Shown here one piece after another: positions 1 through 6,753 of a stretch of 19,800 nucleotides of DNA. The notes beneath the pieces were generated by a model. That model saw only the letters and a list, made by a program, of their open reading frames with translations, was not told where the DNA came from and did not search any database. A program made the translations under genes and the position numbers. The first letter of the stretch is position 1; every line of letters begins with the position of its first letter. The DNA comes from JBFWUW01 sp050247075 (lineage in GTDB: Bacteria; Planctomycetota; Planctomycetia; Pirellulales; JBFWUW01), in assembly GCA_050247075.1 (NCBI GenBank), contig JBFWUW010000100.1, positions 1 to 19,800 on the forward strand, read 5' to 3'.

Positions 1-40
1 CGCGCCGGTTGCGCGCCGCCGGTTTTTTCGTCGTAAGTCG

Positions 41-298
41 TTAATTGCCAACTAAACGCGCTGGATGTTTGCTCTTGGCCCCACGTTCCCCGGCGGCCAA
101 CCACGCATCGACGCTGGCCCGGCGGAACAGTTGCAGCTTGCCCTTTTTGCAGACTGGCAGCCTTTGCCGCCTCACTAGGTTTCTCAGCCGCTCGCGAGCG
201 TTGCCCGGTTGCGCGTCCAATCGCAGATATGCAATAACGTCGTCTGCGTTCATTACCGGGGGAACCGGCGTTTCGGCGGGTATTGCGCTGCTGTTCAT
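41..298 (-). CDS. Small helix-turn-helix DNA-binding protein, excisionase-like
   Basis: An 85-residue basic protein. After a flexible N-terminus of about 17 residues (rich in Pro and Ala) it has a MerR/excisionase-like winged-helix pattern: NADDVIAYLRL (helix 1), then a basic helix (RERLRNLVRRQRLP), then a wing-like segment KKGKLQLFRRASVDAWLA. The ending of the type 'rR..VDaWL' is typical of the helix-turn-helix family that includes Xis and related recombination directionality factors. Such proteins usually sit next to a tyrosine integrase, which would be left of the window. An alternative start is the internal Met at residue 16 (base 253), just before the domain. Neither start has a strong ribosome binding site. 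The exact role (excision control or plain repressor) is inference. Confidence 0.6.
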   Translation of the reverse strand: MNSSAIPAETPVPPVMNADDVIAYLRLDAQPGNARERLRNLVRRQRLPVCKKGKLQLFRRASVDAWLAAGERGAKSKHPARLVGN

Positions 299-382
299 GG
301 TCGTTCGTTTCTGCTAGCCGGCGGGGGCCAGCGCGGGAAAGGCGTGGCTAGTGTTTAATTCCTCTTTTAGCCTTCAAAACCG

Positions 383-736
383 TCACGTTTTTCGTCGTCT
401 CTTTTCCATCTTGCCAAGCCCCTGCGACTTCCCCGCGCTGCATTCCCTGCCCACTATGGCAAGCGCATCTTTCAAACTTTCGGCGGTCGTGTTGGTTGTT
501 CCGACGCGAACCGCACCGGAGCCAGTCCACCATTCGCCGGCCAGTAGTCCGCCGATGTAAAACCGCCAGTGTTGCGTTCGGCCCCGCCTTGCAACGCTGC
601 CGGCAACTGTGAACCCCATTGATTTCGCCAGTCGTTCAACGTCCGATGGCGGGTCAAGTCGTTCGGCATTTCGTCGGTCGGTGCGGGCCTTGCGTGCTTT
701 CGCCAGCCGTCCGAGCGTCTTGAGTTTTGAATTCAT
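383..736 (-). CDS. Hypothetical protein, 117 aa, element-encoded
   Basis: I do not recognise this protein. I chose the Met at base 736 because it is preceded by AAAGGGA at 4-5 bases; the same frame is open further upstream to base 970, but that part reads like non-coding sequence. The N-terminus (about residues 1-30) is very basic (KARKARTDRRNAER). The middle, about residues 35-100, looks folded, with the run GRTQHWRFYIGGLLAGEWW and a GSGAVRVGTTNTTAESLKDAL segment that suggests a small alpha/beta domain. The C-terminus is again basic (KMEKRRRKT). It sits between two other unknown minus-strand genes of the putative integrative element. A nucleic-acid-binding role is possible from charge alone but not shown. 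Confidence 0.5.
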   Translation of the reverse strand: MNSKLKTLGRLAKARKARTDRRNAERLDPPSDVERLAKSMGFTVAGSVARRGRTQHWRFYIGGLLAGEWWTGSGAVRVGTTNTTAESLKDALAIVGRECSAGKSQGLGKMEKRRRKT

Positions 737-990
737 CGCGGTCCCTTTAGCGCGCAAACTGGGATTACGCTCCCCCTTGGAAACGTCTAATTTCGCTGGC
801 TGTCGGGCCTCACCCTTGTCTACTTCCGAGCAGCAAGTGCTACGCTCTTGCGCAACACGCGGCGGTTGTTCTCTTGCCAATCGCGGGCTGTTTGATACGA
901 TGCCAGTGCGGGCGGAATCCAACCGAAACGCCCCGCACAAACTTCGCCCGGCCAGCGTTTTGCCACGCAAGCCGGGTATTTTTTGTTTCG

Positions 991-1386
991 CTAGTTCTGC
1001 CCTCCTGCCGCTGTCAGCTTCACGCGCAGCAGCCGAGCAATGCCTGCCAAGTCGAACGCGACAGTTGCGGTGCCATCGGGCAAGCCGTCCCGTAGCGCGT
1101 CGATTTCGTTTGGCGTTGCAAGCCGCTGGACAACAAGCCCGGTCGGCGCGAAAAGCAGATGGGTTCGGCCGGCGCGGAACTCTGCGATCAAGCGCTCCAG
1201 GTCGTGCGCGGCGAAGAACGTAACCACGTCAACGTAGGACGGGTCCGAAACGCCGTGTTGAATCATCAACCCGACAACGGCGAGCAACAGCCCGCGTTGA
1301 CTAGGGCCAACCGGCAGTTTTGTTTCGGCGTGGTCAAGAGCGGAGAATGCTCGCTTCGTTCGTTGGGCGAGTGTCGCGTTGTTCAT
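991..1386 (-). CDS. Hypothetical protein, 131 aa, element-encoded
   Basis: I do not recognise this protein. The start at 1386 has GGGGA seven bases upstream and lies 12 bases past a perfect 8-bp palindrome (1399-1417), so the leader looks regulated. The sequence is mainly alpha-helical, with no transmembrane stretch or signal peptide: an N-terminal part (residues 1-35) leads into a hydrophobic helix (GLLLAVVGLMIQHGV), then helices around DVVTFFAAHDLERLIAEF, and a C-terminal part with FAPTGLVVQRLATPNEIDAL. No catalytic motif is visible. The codon choice and dipeptide content look coding, and the antisense frame does not. Confidence 0.5.
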   Translation of the reverse strand: MNNATLAQRTKRAFSALDHAETKLPVGPSQRGLLLAVVGLMIQHGVSDPSYVDVVTFFAAHDLERLIAEFRAGRTHLLFAPTGLVVQRLATPNEIDALRDGLPDGTATVAFDLAGIARLLRVKLTAAGGQN

Positions 1387-1398
1387 GGTTGCGTCCCC

Positions 1399-1417
1399 GA
1401 AAGGTTCCTAACCTTTC
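1399..1417. promoter_or_regulatory. Perfect palindrome just upstream of the 131-aa gene
   Basis: GAAAGGTT, CCT, AACCTTTC: two perfect 8-bp arms with a 3-base centre. It ends 12 bases before the ATG of the minus-strand gene at 1386, immediately ahead of its GGGGA ribosome binding site. It could be an operator for one of the element's own DNA-binding proteins, or an RNA hairpin in the leader. The symmetry is directly visible; the function is inferred. Confidence 0.5.
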
Positions 1418-1511
1418 CCGGCGCGGGGGTATTTGTGCGCGCAGGACTACCCCGAATGCGCCGCAAGTCGTTATCGCGCAAGGAGAAAAAATTTTGCGCG
1501 AAATGAGAGAA

Positions 1512-1533
1512 AATACCCCTACGAATACCCCTA
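1512..1533. repeat. Tandem AATACCCCTA direct repeat, with an inverted partner at 1426-1433
   Basis: Two copies of AATACCCCTA are separated by CG (12-bp period), just downstream of the stop codon of the 228-aa gene. The same 8-bp core appears in the opposite orientation (GGGGTATT) at 1426-1433. All three lie in the 148-base gap upstream of the minus-strand gene starting at 1386. Clustered short repeats of this kind often are protein-binding sites (operator or iteron); no binding protein can be named. Confidence 0.4.
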
Positions 1534-1534
1534 G

Positions 1535-2221
1535 CTACGCCCGTTTATCATCGTCTTTGCAAACATCCGCTTGCCCTCGTCGGTCGTCCCGCAGTTGCGT
1601 GGTTGTTGGCTTGGCGACGATGGCCTTGCCAAGTTTGCGATTCGCTTCCGTGAAATGTTGGTCCACCGTTTTGCGGTCGCGTCCCAATTGTCGCGCAGCC
1701 TTGGCGATACTGCCCTCACAATCTTGCACGGCTTGAAACGCTTCAAGCTGCAACTTTGTTAGCGGTTTGGGTTGCCGCTCGCCACGCGGGGCGCGGCGCG
1801 GCCGCTTTGCCTTTGGCTTCACTGGACCCAACAAATCCGGCCGCCAATCGCGACAGTATTTCAGCGTTCCCGCAAGGTCTGCCGGCGGGTTCGCCAAGCT
1901 CGCCACCCAACGCAGTTCGTCTGGCAGGACGGTTGCCGCGTCCAGCAACCAACACGCCGCTTCAGTCGGTTCGACGGCGCGGAACGATGGCGGGTCGTCT
2001 GGCGATTCGCTCTCCGTCAGCAACAGCCAACGGCCGCCTAGCGTTTGGCAAAGCGTTGTTTGTTCGCCCCAAAGCAGTTGCCCATTAAGTGTCTCGGAGC
2101 CGCGTAGCGGGCCGTACCCGGCCGACAGCTTCACGCGATGGCCCGCGTCGGCCAGGACGGCTTGCAGTCTCAACCGTGTTTCAGCGTCAGCCAAAGCGGC
2201 TGGAATCCGTGGGTCTAACAT
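1535..2221 (-). CDS. Hypothetical protein with C-terminal helix-turn-helix, 228 aa
   Basis: The start at 2221 (MLDPRIPAAL) is chosen for the AAGGGA seven bases upstream; an in-frame extension to 2290 is less likely. The N-terminal half (about 1-125) is an unrecognised alpha/beta region with GGRWLLLTESES and many Trp and Leu. A very basic linker follows (about 130-152, KPKAKRPRRAPRGERQPK). Residues about 154-200 form a helix-turn-helix of the sigma-70 region 4 / Fis-like type: LTKLQLEAFQAVQDCEGS, then IAKAARQLGRDRKTVDQHF. The 'aAr.LG.drkTV' core is the recognisable part. It is probably a regulator of the element. It overlaps the end of the upstream 73-aa gene by 35 bases, so the two are probably co-transcribed. 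Confidence 0.6.
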   Translation of the reverse strand: MLDPRIPAALADAETRLRLQAVLADAGHRVKLSAGYGPLRGSETLNGQLLWGEQTTLCQTLGGRWLLLTESESPDDPPSFRAVEPTEAACWLLDAATVLPDELRWVASLANPPADLAGTLKYCRDWRPDLLGPVKPKAKRPRRAPRGERQPKPLTKLQLEAFQAVQDCEGSIAKAARQLGRDRKTVDQHFTEANRKLGKAIVAKPTTTQLRDDRRGQADVCKDDDKRA

Positions 2222-2408
2222 CGTCAATCCCTTGTGTCGCCGCGTCCGGGGCGGTCGCAGCGTTAGTTTCGATTTGCGCGTCCAGTTCAACCAAGAGCCG
2301 TGCCATTGCTTTCAGCGCAGCCGGCCCCAGCCCATGTTGTGTGCGGCTGCCGCGCTCGACTAGGGGAATTTCGTCGAGCGGGCGTTGTTTTCGTTTCTCA
2401 CCGCTCAT
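2187..2408 (-). CDS. Hypothetical small protein, 73 aa, first gene of the element
   Basis: I do not recognise this protein. The Met at 2408 (MSGEKRKQRPLDEIPLVERG) was preferred over the open frame further upstream because the upstream part runs towards the tRNA fragment and reads poorly. The ribosome binding site is weak. The protein has a basic start, a central helix (PAALKAMARLLVELDAQIE) and an Ala/Asp/Thr-rich tail. Its 3' end overlaps the start of the 228-aa helix-turn-helix gene by 35 bases in another frame, which supports translational coupling. It is the gene nearest the tRNA-Leu junction. Confidence 0.4.
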   Translation of the reverse strand: MSGEKRKQRPLDEIPLVERGSRTQHGLGPAALKAMARLLVELDAQIETNAATAPDAATQGIDDVRPTDSSRFG

Positions 2409-2578
2409 ACCAGCACCGTCGAATCGAGCATATCTGCTGCGCGCCCTTTGCTCGCCCCTGCCCACAACCTGATGCTAGCGCCCTTGACCACCAGCAACCG
2501 CAACGGCCAAACTGCAAACCGTTGCGGTTGCTGTAAGTACGTAAAAAATGGCGGTTTAGCAAACGCACAAAAACTCAT

Positions 2579-2616
2579 TTTTGAGTCCAGCGCGTCTGCC
2601 ATTCCGCCACTCCGGC
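2579..2616 (-). tRNA. tRNA-Leu(CAA), 5' half only, broken at the anticodon loop
   Basis: Reading the minus strand from 2616: GCCGGAG (5' acceptor strand), TG, a D arm closed by GCG/CGC around GAATGGCAGA, G, CTGGA (5' anticodon stem), then the loop CTCAAAA with anticodon CAA at positions 34-36. The 3' stem should then be TCCAG but the sequence reads ATGAG, and no variable arm, T arm or acceptor 3' strand follows. The match to a bacterial tRNA-Leu therefore ends exactly at the loop/stem boundary. This is the left-over half of a tRNA gene used as an attachment site, not a working tRNA. A functional copy should exist at the other end of the element or elsewhere. Confidence 0.8.
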
Positions 2617-3122
2617 TCGATTCAACTTGAGCAGTTTCCGTCATAGTCTAAGAGGCGTCAAGGGGTGGGATGAAGCACAGAAGGGCAACCTGTCAAAATT
2701 TCGCTCCCGGGTCATCGCGGGACTTACCGGCGTTGCTTGGGCGATTGCGGCCAAACGGATGCCAATCCCTATACCAAGTCGTTCCATGCTTTTATCTGCC
2801 TGCAAGCTTTATACAGGCGTCCTGGTGCCGACAAACCAGCCGGATGGTCCCCATGCACCAGCCCTCAAAGCCGGGCGGAAACTCCATGACTTGGTCCTTG
2901 CGGCGTTGTATAAACGAGTTCATGGCGGTTCGCTCCGGTTACAGCCTGAATTTGAAGAACGCAAGTGCAGCTTACTGAACGAGCTACGCTATTGTTCTTG
3001 CAGCTAGGGCTGCGCCGGGCGGAGTCGGTGCATACGCTTTGATTGACCAAGTTCCGGGACGCGCTCAGCAACTCAGGCCGGACGATCATGCGTCCGCTCA
3101 CGTCAAAACAAGGCAGCAGATA
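2617..3122. other. About 500 bases without a supportable gene
   Basis: This stretch separates the tRNA-Leu fragment from the beta-propeller gene. It should hold the former tRNA promoter (right of 2616, reading minus) and the promoter and leader of the gene at 3123, but I find no convincing -35/-10 pair. The open frames here have no domain-like composition, and I see no RNA gene. It may be decayed coding or mobile DNA. Confidence 0.4.
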
Positions 3123-4394
3123 ATGATTGCGAACGGAATTCGATTCTTGATTGTATCCATGTCGTCGGTTGGCCTTTCCCTGTTCTTCACGGCGATGGTT
3201 GCCGCCGAGGACTGGCCGCAATGGCGCGGGCCTCAGCGCGATGGACAGGCGGCCTGGCGCGCTCCGGCAATCTGGCCGGCCGAGCTGAAACAGGTGTGGA
3301 AGGTTGAAGTTGGCGCGGGACATGCCACTCCGGCGGTTGTCGGAGAACGTGTTTATGTGCATTCCAGACAAGGCGACGAGGAGACCGTGCGATGCCTGAA
3401 TCTGGCGGACGGGTCGGAGTTATGGTCGAAGCGTTACCCTGTGCCGTACAAGCCCGACAGCGCCGCGGAACCGCACGGTTTGGGTCCGAAGTCCAGCCCA
3501 ACCGTGGCAGACGGACGCCTCTTCACGGTGAGTATTACCGGGATTCCGGCGGCCTGGGATATCAAGAACGGCCAACGCCTATGGCAATTGGATGTGGAGA
3601 GGGACTTTAATCCAACGTACCCGCAGTTTGGAGCTTCGATGTCGCCGCTTGTCCATGGCGAGTCGCTCATTGTCGACGTGGGAGGCGCGGAAGGGGGCAT
3701 GTTGGCGGCATTGGACGTTGCCAGCGGCCGAATTCGATGGCGCTACAAACATGCGGACGGGCCGGCTTATGCCTCGCCCATCGCGGCTACGCTACAGGGC
3801 GTCAAACAATATGTGACACAGACTCGGGGCCATATGGTTAGCGTATCGACAGCCGGCAAGCTGCTGTGGAGCGTCCCCTTTGAAACGCAGTACGAGCAAA
3901 ACTCCGTGACGGTATTGCCGATGGGCGAGTTGCTGATCTGCGGCGGATATCAACGTAGCTTACTGGCGCTGCGTCCCCGGCAACAAGGTAGCACATGGAG
4001 CGTGGAGACCGCCTGGGAGAACGATGGCCTGCCGTTGTATATGTCGTCCCCGGTGGCCCTGGATGGACGCATTTATGCCATGTCGCAGCGGGATAGCGGC
4101 CGGCTTGTCTCGCTGGACCCCAAGAGCGGCAAGCGGCTATGGAGCGGCAAGCCCCGTTTCGGCGAGAATGCTTCGTTGGTTGTCGCCGGCAAGTTGTTGT
4201 TGACGCTCAATGACGAGGCCCAGTTTGTGGCCTTCGGCCAACAACGGAATGAAATGGTGGAAGTCGCCCGCTACCAGGTTTCCGCAAGTCCAACCTGGGC
4301 GCACCTCGTACCGGTCGAAGGGGGGCTTCTGGTCAAGGACGAGACGGAAATCGCCCGGTGGTCGCTTGCCACATCTGCTAAACCCCGTGATTAA
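3123..4394 (+). CDS. Exported PQQ-like beta-propeller repeat protein
   Basis: A 423-residue protein of the PQQ-binding-like/BamB-type beta-propeller superfamily. The start at 3123 has AAGG nine bases upstream and gives a clean signal peptide (residues 1-28, hydrophobic core SMSSVGLSLFFTAMV, cleavage after AMVAA). The mature protein begins EDWPQWRGPQRDG, the standard opening of a large planctomycete family. Repeated blade motifs of the kind 'dG..lW' are visible: GSELWSKR, GQRLWQLD, GRIRWRYK, GKLLWSVP and GKRLWSGK. No dehydrogenase catalytic domain or haem motif is present, so it is probably a structural or binding propeller acting in the periplasm rather than a quinoprotein enzyme. It stands alone on its strand, and its stop codon overlaps that of the convergent LysM gene. 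Confidence 0.85.
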   Translation: MIANGIRFLIVSMSSVGLSLFFTAMVAAEDWPQWRGPQRDGQAAWRAPAIWPAELKQVWKVEVGAGHATPAVVGERVYVHSRQGDEETVRCLNLADGSELWSKRYPVPYKPDSAAEPHGLGPKSSPTVADGRLFTVSITGIPAAWDIKNGQRLWQLDVERDFNPTYPQFGASMSPLVHGESLIVDVGGAEGGMLAALDVASGRIRWRYKHADGPAYASPIAATLQGVKQYVTQTRGHMVSVSTAGKLLWSVPFETQYEQNSVTVLPMGELLICGGYQRSLLALRPRQQGSTWSVETAWENDGLPLYMSSPVALDGRIYAMSQRDSGRLVSLDPKSGKRLWSGKPRFGENASLVVAGKLLLTLNDEAQFVAFGQQRNEMVEVARYQVSASPTWAHLVPVEGGLLVKDETEIARWSLATSAKPRD

Positions 4395-5587
4395 CGCCGC
4401 TGGTAAAAGCCGCCAGGACGGGACGTGGTTTGATCGCTGGCAAGTTCGTAGGGCAGTGTTAAGACCGTGCCAGGCGCAAGATAATCGACAGTTTCACCAA
4501 TGGCCGACTGGTTTAGTTGGTAGATATCGACCCAGCGGTCGGCTCTTCCCAACTCGGTGCGGGCAATGTCAAACAGGCTCTCGCCATCGCCAACCGTATA
4601 AGTCCGACGCTGCAAGCGGGCCCGCGGGCGGCTGACCGTCAGGCCCACACCCGTCGGCGATGATTCCTCGTTGGCTGCAACCTGGGGGCAGAGTTGCGGG
4701 TAGAGCCGCCGAAGTTCGGCGGCCGAGGGGATGTTCAGCACGTCGCCGGCGGCCAATGTTCCATCGGTCGGCAGCCGGGCGCGGTTATGCTGGGCAATTG
4801 CCTGTCCATAGCCGCCCGTTCCAAACAACCGTTGCGAAATCGTGAAAAACTCGTCCCCGGCATACACGATGAATTCGTTCCCCTCGGCGGGCGGTGCCGT
4901 GGGGCCCGCTTTGGGTTGAGGCAAAGTCCGCGCACGAATGGCTGGCCGGGCCGCCACAGGTGACGTGCGGACGGGTTCGGATGGCACATCGGCCGCGACG
5001 GCGACGGGCGGATTGATGTCAATCTTGATCGGCGTCTCGGTAGGCGGCGTTTCGGCCAGCGGCTGATCGTAGCGGTCGGCATCAGCACTGGGCGGATCGG
5101 CGTCAACGAGGGCATCTAAATCGTACCGATTGTCGGGCAGCGATTCATTGTCAACGGCCACCGGCGCAAGCGGCTCGTCCTCGACCGGCCAATCGACGGG
5201 CACGGGGTTCTCGGCCAATTGGGGTTCCAGGTCCATGCGGATTGGCAGCTCACGTTCGTCAAGCTGCGTAAGCGGATCCGCCAAGTTTCGCTCGACGTTA
5301 TCAAAAGGCGGAACGACCACATCCACCAGCTCTGGCGGCTGTTCAGGTTCTGGATCGCTCGGGCGTTCGATGCGTGCCGGATTGCGGACGGGCGAAGTCG
5401 CCACCTGGCGGCTGAAGCGACTACCGTCGCGGTCAATGGCGGCTCCGCGAATTCCTCGGCCAGAATCGACCACGCTGGCGCGATCCGCCACACTAAACTC
5501 GCCAGCCTCATCCTGTCGATAAACGTGGGCGCCCCAGCCAGCCAGGGCCGCTAGCAGCAATAGCGCGATTCTGCTTTCCTTGCTCAT
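4391..5587 (-). CDS. Membrane-anchored LysM-domain protein
   Basis: A 398-residue protein. The ATG at 5587 puts a hydrophobic segment (residues 7-22, IALLLLAALAGWGAHV) at the N-terminus as a signal anchor. A TTG overlapping the stop of the upstream gene (5659) would be a coupled start 24 codons earlier but would bury that anchor. Residues about 60-235 are a long acidic, Pro-rich spacer (EPEQPPELVDVVVPPF and similar). Two LysM units follow: about 238-288 (EFIVYAGDEFFTISQRLFG ... GDVLNIP) and about 329-379 (YTVGDGESLFDIARTELG ... PGTVLTLP). LysM domains bind N-acetylglucosamine polymers such as peptidoglycan, so the protein probably ties the membrane to the wall. It lies downstream of the outer-membrane-like protein gene with a 68-base gap, probably in one transcript. 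Confidence 0.8.
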   Translation of the reverse strand: MSKESRIALLLLAALAGWGAHVYRQDEAGEFSVADRASVVDSGRGIRGAAIDRDGSRFSRQVATSPVRNPARIERPSDPEPEQPPELVDVVVPPFDNVERNLADPLTQLDERELPIRMDLEPQLAENPVPVDWPVEDEPLAPVAVDNESLPDNRYDLDALVDADPPSADADRYDQPLAETPPTETPIKIDINPPVAVAADVPSEPVRTSPVAARPAIRARTLPQPKAGPTAPPAEGNEFIVYAGDEFFTISQRLFGTGGYGQAIAQHNRARLPTDGTLAAGDVLNIPSAAELRRLYPQLCPQVAANEESSPTGVGLTVSRPRARLQRRTYTVGDGESLFDIARTELGRADRWVDIYQLNQSAIGETVDYLAPGTVLTLPYELASDQTTSRPGGFYQRR

Positions 5588-5655
5588 GCGACAAAAATCT
5601 GGCGAGGGGTCAACAAACTTGGAGAGTTTGGCATCGGCTGGCGGGAACACAGCCG

Positions 5656-6753
5656 TCAAAAAATGATGCCGGCCCTCAGCATGTAGGTGGTGTTGAGATC
5701 CAACCGATGCGGCCGGTCAGATAAATAATACAACTGCCGATTGAACACGTAGCCAACCTCAAAGTATCCCTTTGTGCCCGAGCAGGCGAACCACTCCAGG
5801 CCGACGGCCACACGGAAATCGTCATACTCAACGGCATCTCGGATGGTGCCGCCGCCGCCAGCCGGGTCATCGCGCTCGACAGTCCAGGCACCGCCACCGT
5901 ATTCGCCTGCCAGGTAGACCCACCAGTCGGTGTTGCCAAAGGTGGTGATCCGCTGCGATAGCTTGGGGCGGGGAAACAGAATTTCGTATCGGGCGTCTTC
6001 GTTGGGGGTCCAAATGATGCCGCCAGCCGGCAACAGCTTAATGTTGTAGCGGTTGATGTATAGCACCCCGGCGACGATCTGCACTTCGGGCGATACAGTA
6101 AAAATACCCAAGGCCCGCGCCTGAACGCGGAAAGATCGATTCGATAGGAAGGCAAAGTCGGTGTACAGACCCGGCCGGACTCCAAGATCCAGGCTGAACC
6201 ACGGCGTCACCTGGGGCCGCCAACCAAAATCAAGGTAGGCGTCGTACACCCGCGGCGGCAGGTTGGTCGCCACCGTGCCTGGTCCCGACCAAAAGTGAAA
6301 GTTAAAGCCGGGGGTCACCAGCAAGGGCGCCACATTGTAAAAGAATGGAAATGCCGCGGTCAGCGAGAATTCCAAGTCTTGCGTTTGAAATGCCGCGGCC
6401 GTGCCGGTTTTGCCCAGGTAGGTGAACTCCGCTTTGATTTGTTGGATCAGGCGTTGGTTGGCCGGTCCGCCATAGATAGCCTGCTCAAAGGGGTTGTAGT
6501 TCGGCTGGCCCGTTGGATCGGCTCCGTAAGCATCCAGCGTCTGCGGAATGGCCGGCTGCGTCGTGGTGTCGTAGGGATCCCAGCCGCCGGGCGGCAAAAT
6601 TCTGTCGTCCAAAGTCACCGCCGGTGCCGGTTGCACGCGGTCGAACGGACTTGCCGAGGGGGTGGTTGTGGGGAACTGCGTACGCTGACCCCAAACCGGG
6701 GCCGCGGCCAGCCACATCGCCACGGCCAGCAGGCCGCACCATGAGCGGGGCAT
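5656..6753 (-). CDS. Putative outer-membrane beta-barrel protein
   Basis: A 365-residue protein. I chose the Met at 6753 because it starts a signal peptide (MPRSWCGLLAVAMWLAAAPVWG, cleavage before or after Gln 23); the frame is open to 6984 but the extra part has no protein-like features. A Pro/Thr-rich segment (about 25-80) is followed by many short alternating strands rich in Tyr, Trp and Gly (LEFSLTAAFPFFYNVAPLLV, FGWRPQVTPWFSLDLGVRPG, YLAGEYGGGAWTVER, VAVGLEWFACSGTKGYFEVG). The last strand is YMLRAGIIF, ending in Phe as beta-barrel proteins recognised by the BAM machinery do. I do not recognise a named family. The role (pore or structural protein) is inference. The downstream LysM gene suggests a joint envelope function. 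Confidence 0.65.
   Translation of the reverse strand: MPRSWCGLLAVAMWLAAAPVWGQRTQFPTTTPSASPFDRVQPAPAVTLDDRILPPGGWDPYDTTTQPAIPQTLDAYGADPTGQPNYNPFEQAIYGGPANQRLIQQIKAEFTYLGKTGTAAAFQTQDLEFSLTAAFPFFYNVAPLLVTPGFNFHFWSGPGTVATNLPPRVYDAYLDFGWRPQVTPWFSLDLGVRPGLYTDFAFLSNRSFRVQARALGIFTVSPEVQIVAGVLYINRYNIKLLPAGGIIWTPNEDARYEILFPRPKLSQRITTFGNTDWWVYLAGEYGGGAWTVERDDPAGGGGTIRDAVEYDDFRVAVGLEWFACSGTKGYFEVGYVFNRQLYYLSDRPHRLDLNTTYMLRAGIIF

Larger units (their letters stand above)
1..2586. mobile_element. Right-hand part of an integrative element inserted in tRNA-Leu
   Basis: All supportable genes between the window start and base 2408 lie on the minus strand, are short and mostly unrecognisable, and include an excisionase-like winged-helix protein and a second DNA-binding protein. 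The block stops at a tRNA-Leu gene broken at the anticodon loop (2579-2616), a classic target of tyrosine recombinases. The junction carries a small inverted repeat (ACTCA, 4-base spacer, TGAGT; 2573-2586), as expected of a recombinase core site. No integrase is visible, so it should lie left of base 1. The boundary is well supported by the tRNA break. The nature of the element (prophage remnant, satellite or genomic island) cannot be decided here. Confidence 0.55.

Noticed and set aside
1..40. Possible terminator (GC-rich palindromic stretch then TTTTTT) at the left edge
   Set aside because: CCGG ... CCGG followed by T6 is suggestive, but no stable stem of more than 4-5 bp could be drawn and the left context is missing.
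609..1223. 204-codon plus-strand frame in the element region
   Set aside because: Antisense to two minus-strand genes with good ribosome binding sites; the composition is Arg/Ser-rich shadow sequence.
2540..2585. Group I intron in the tRNA-Leu anticodon loop
   Set aside because: Group I introns in tRNA-Leu are a known possibility, but no intron core pairing or tRNA 3' half was found downstream on the minus strand within the window.
2405..2644. 79-codon frame on the minus strand containing SGGMADALDSK
   Set aside because: That peptide is the familiar false translation of a tRNA-Leu 5' region; it served as a pointer to the tRNA fragment, not a gene.
2627..3007. 126-codon plus-strand frame after the tRNA fragment
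   Set aside because: It starts without a ribosome binding site, has no domain-like pattern and overlaps equally long frames; not supportable as a gene.
5588..5659. TTG start of the LysM gene overlapping the upstream stop
   Set aside because: The overlap is attractive for coupling, but the added 24 residues would put charged sequence before the hydrophobic anchor. The ATG at 5587 gives a normal signal anchor.
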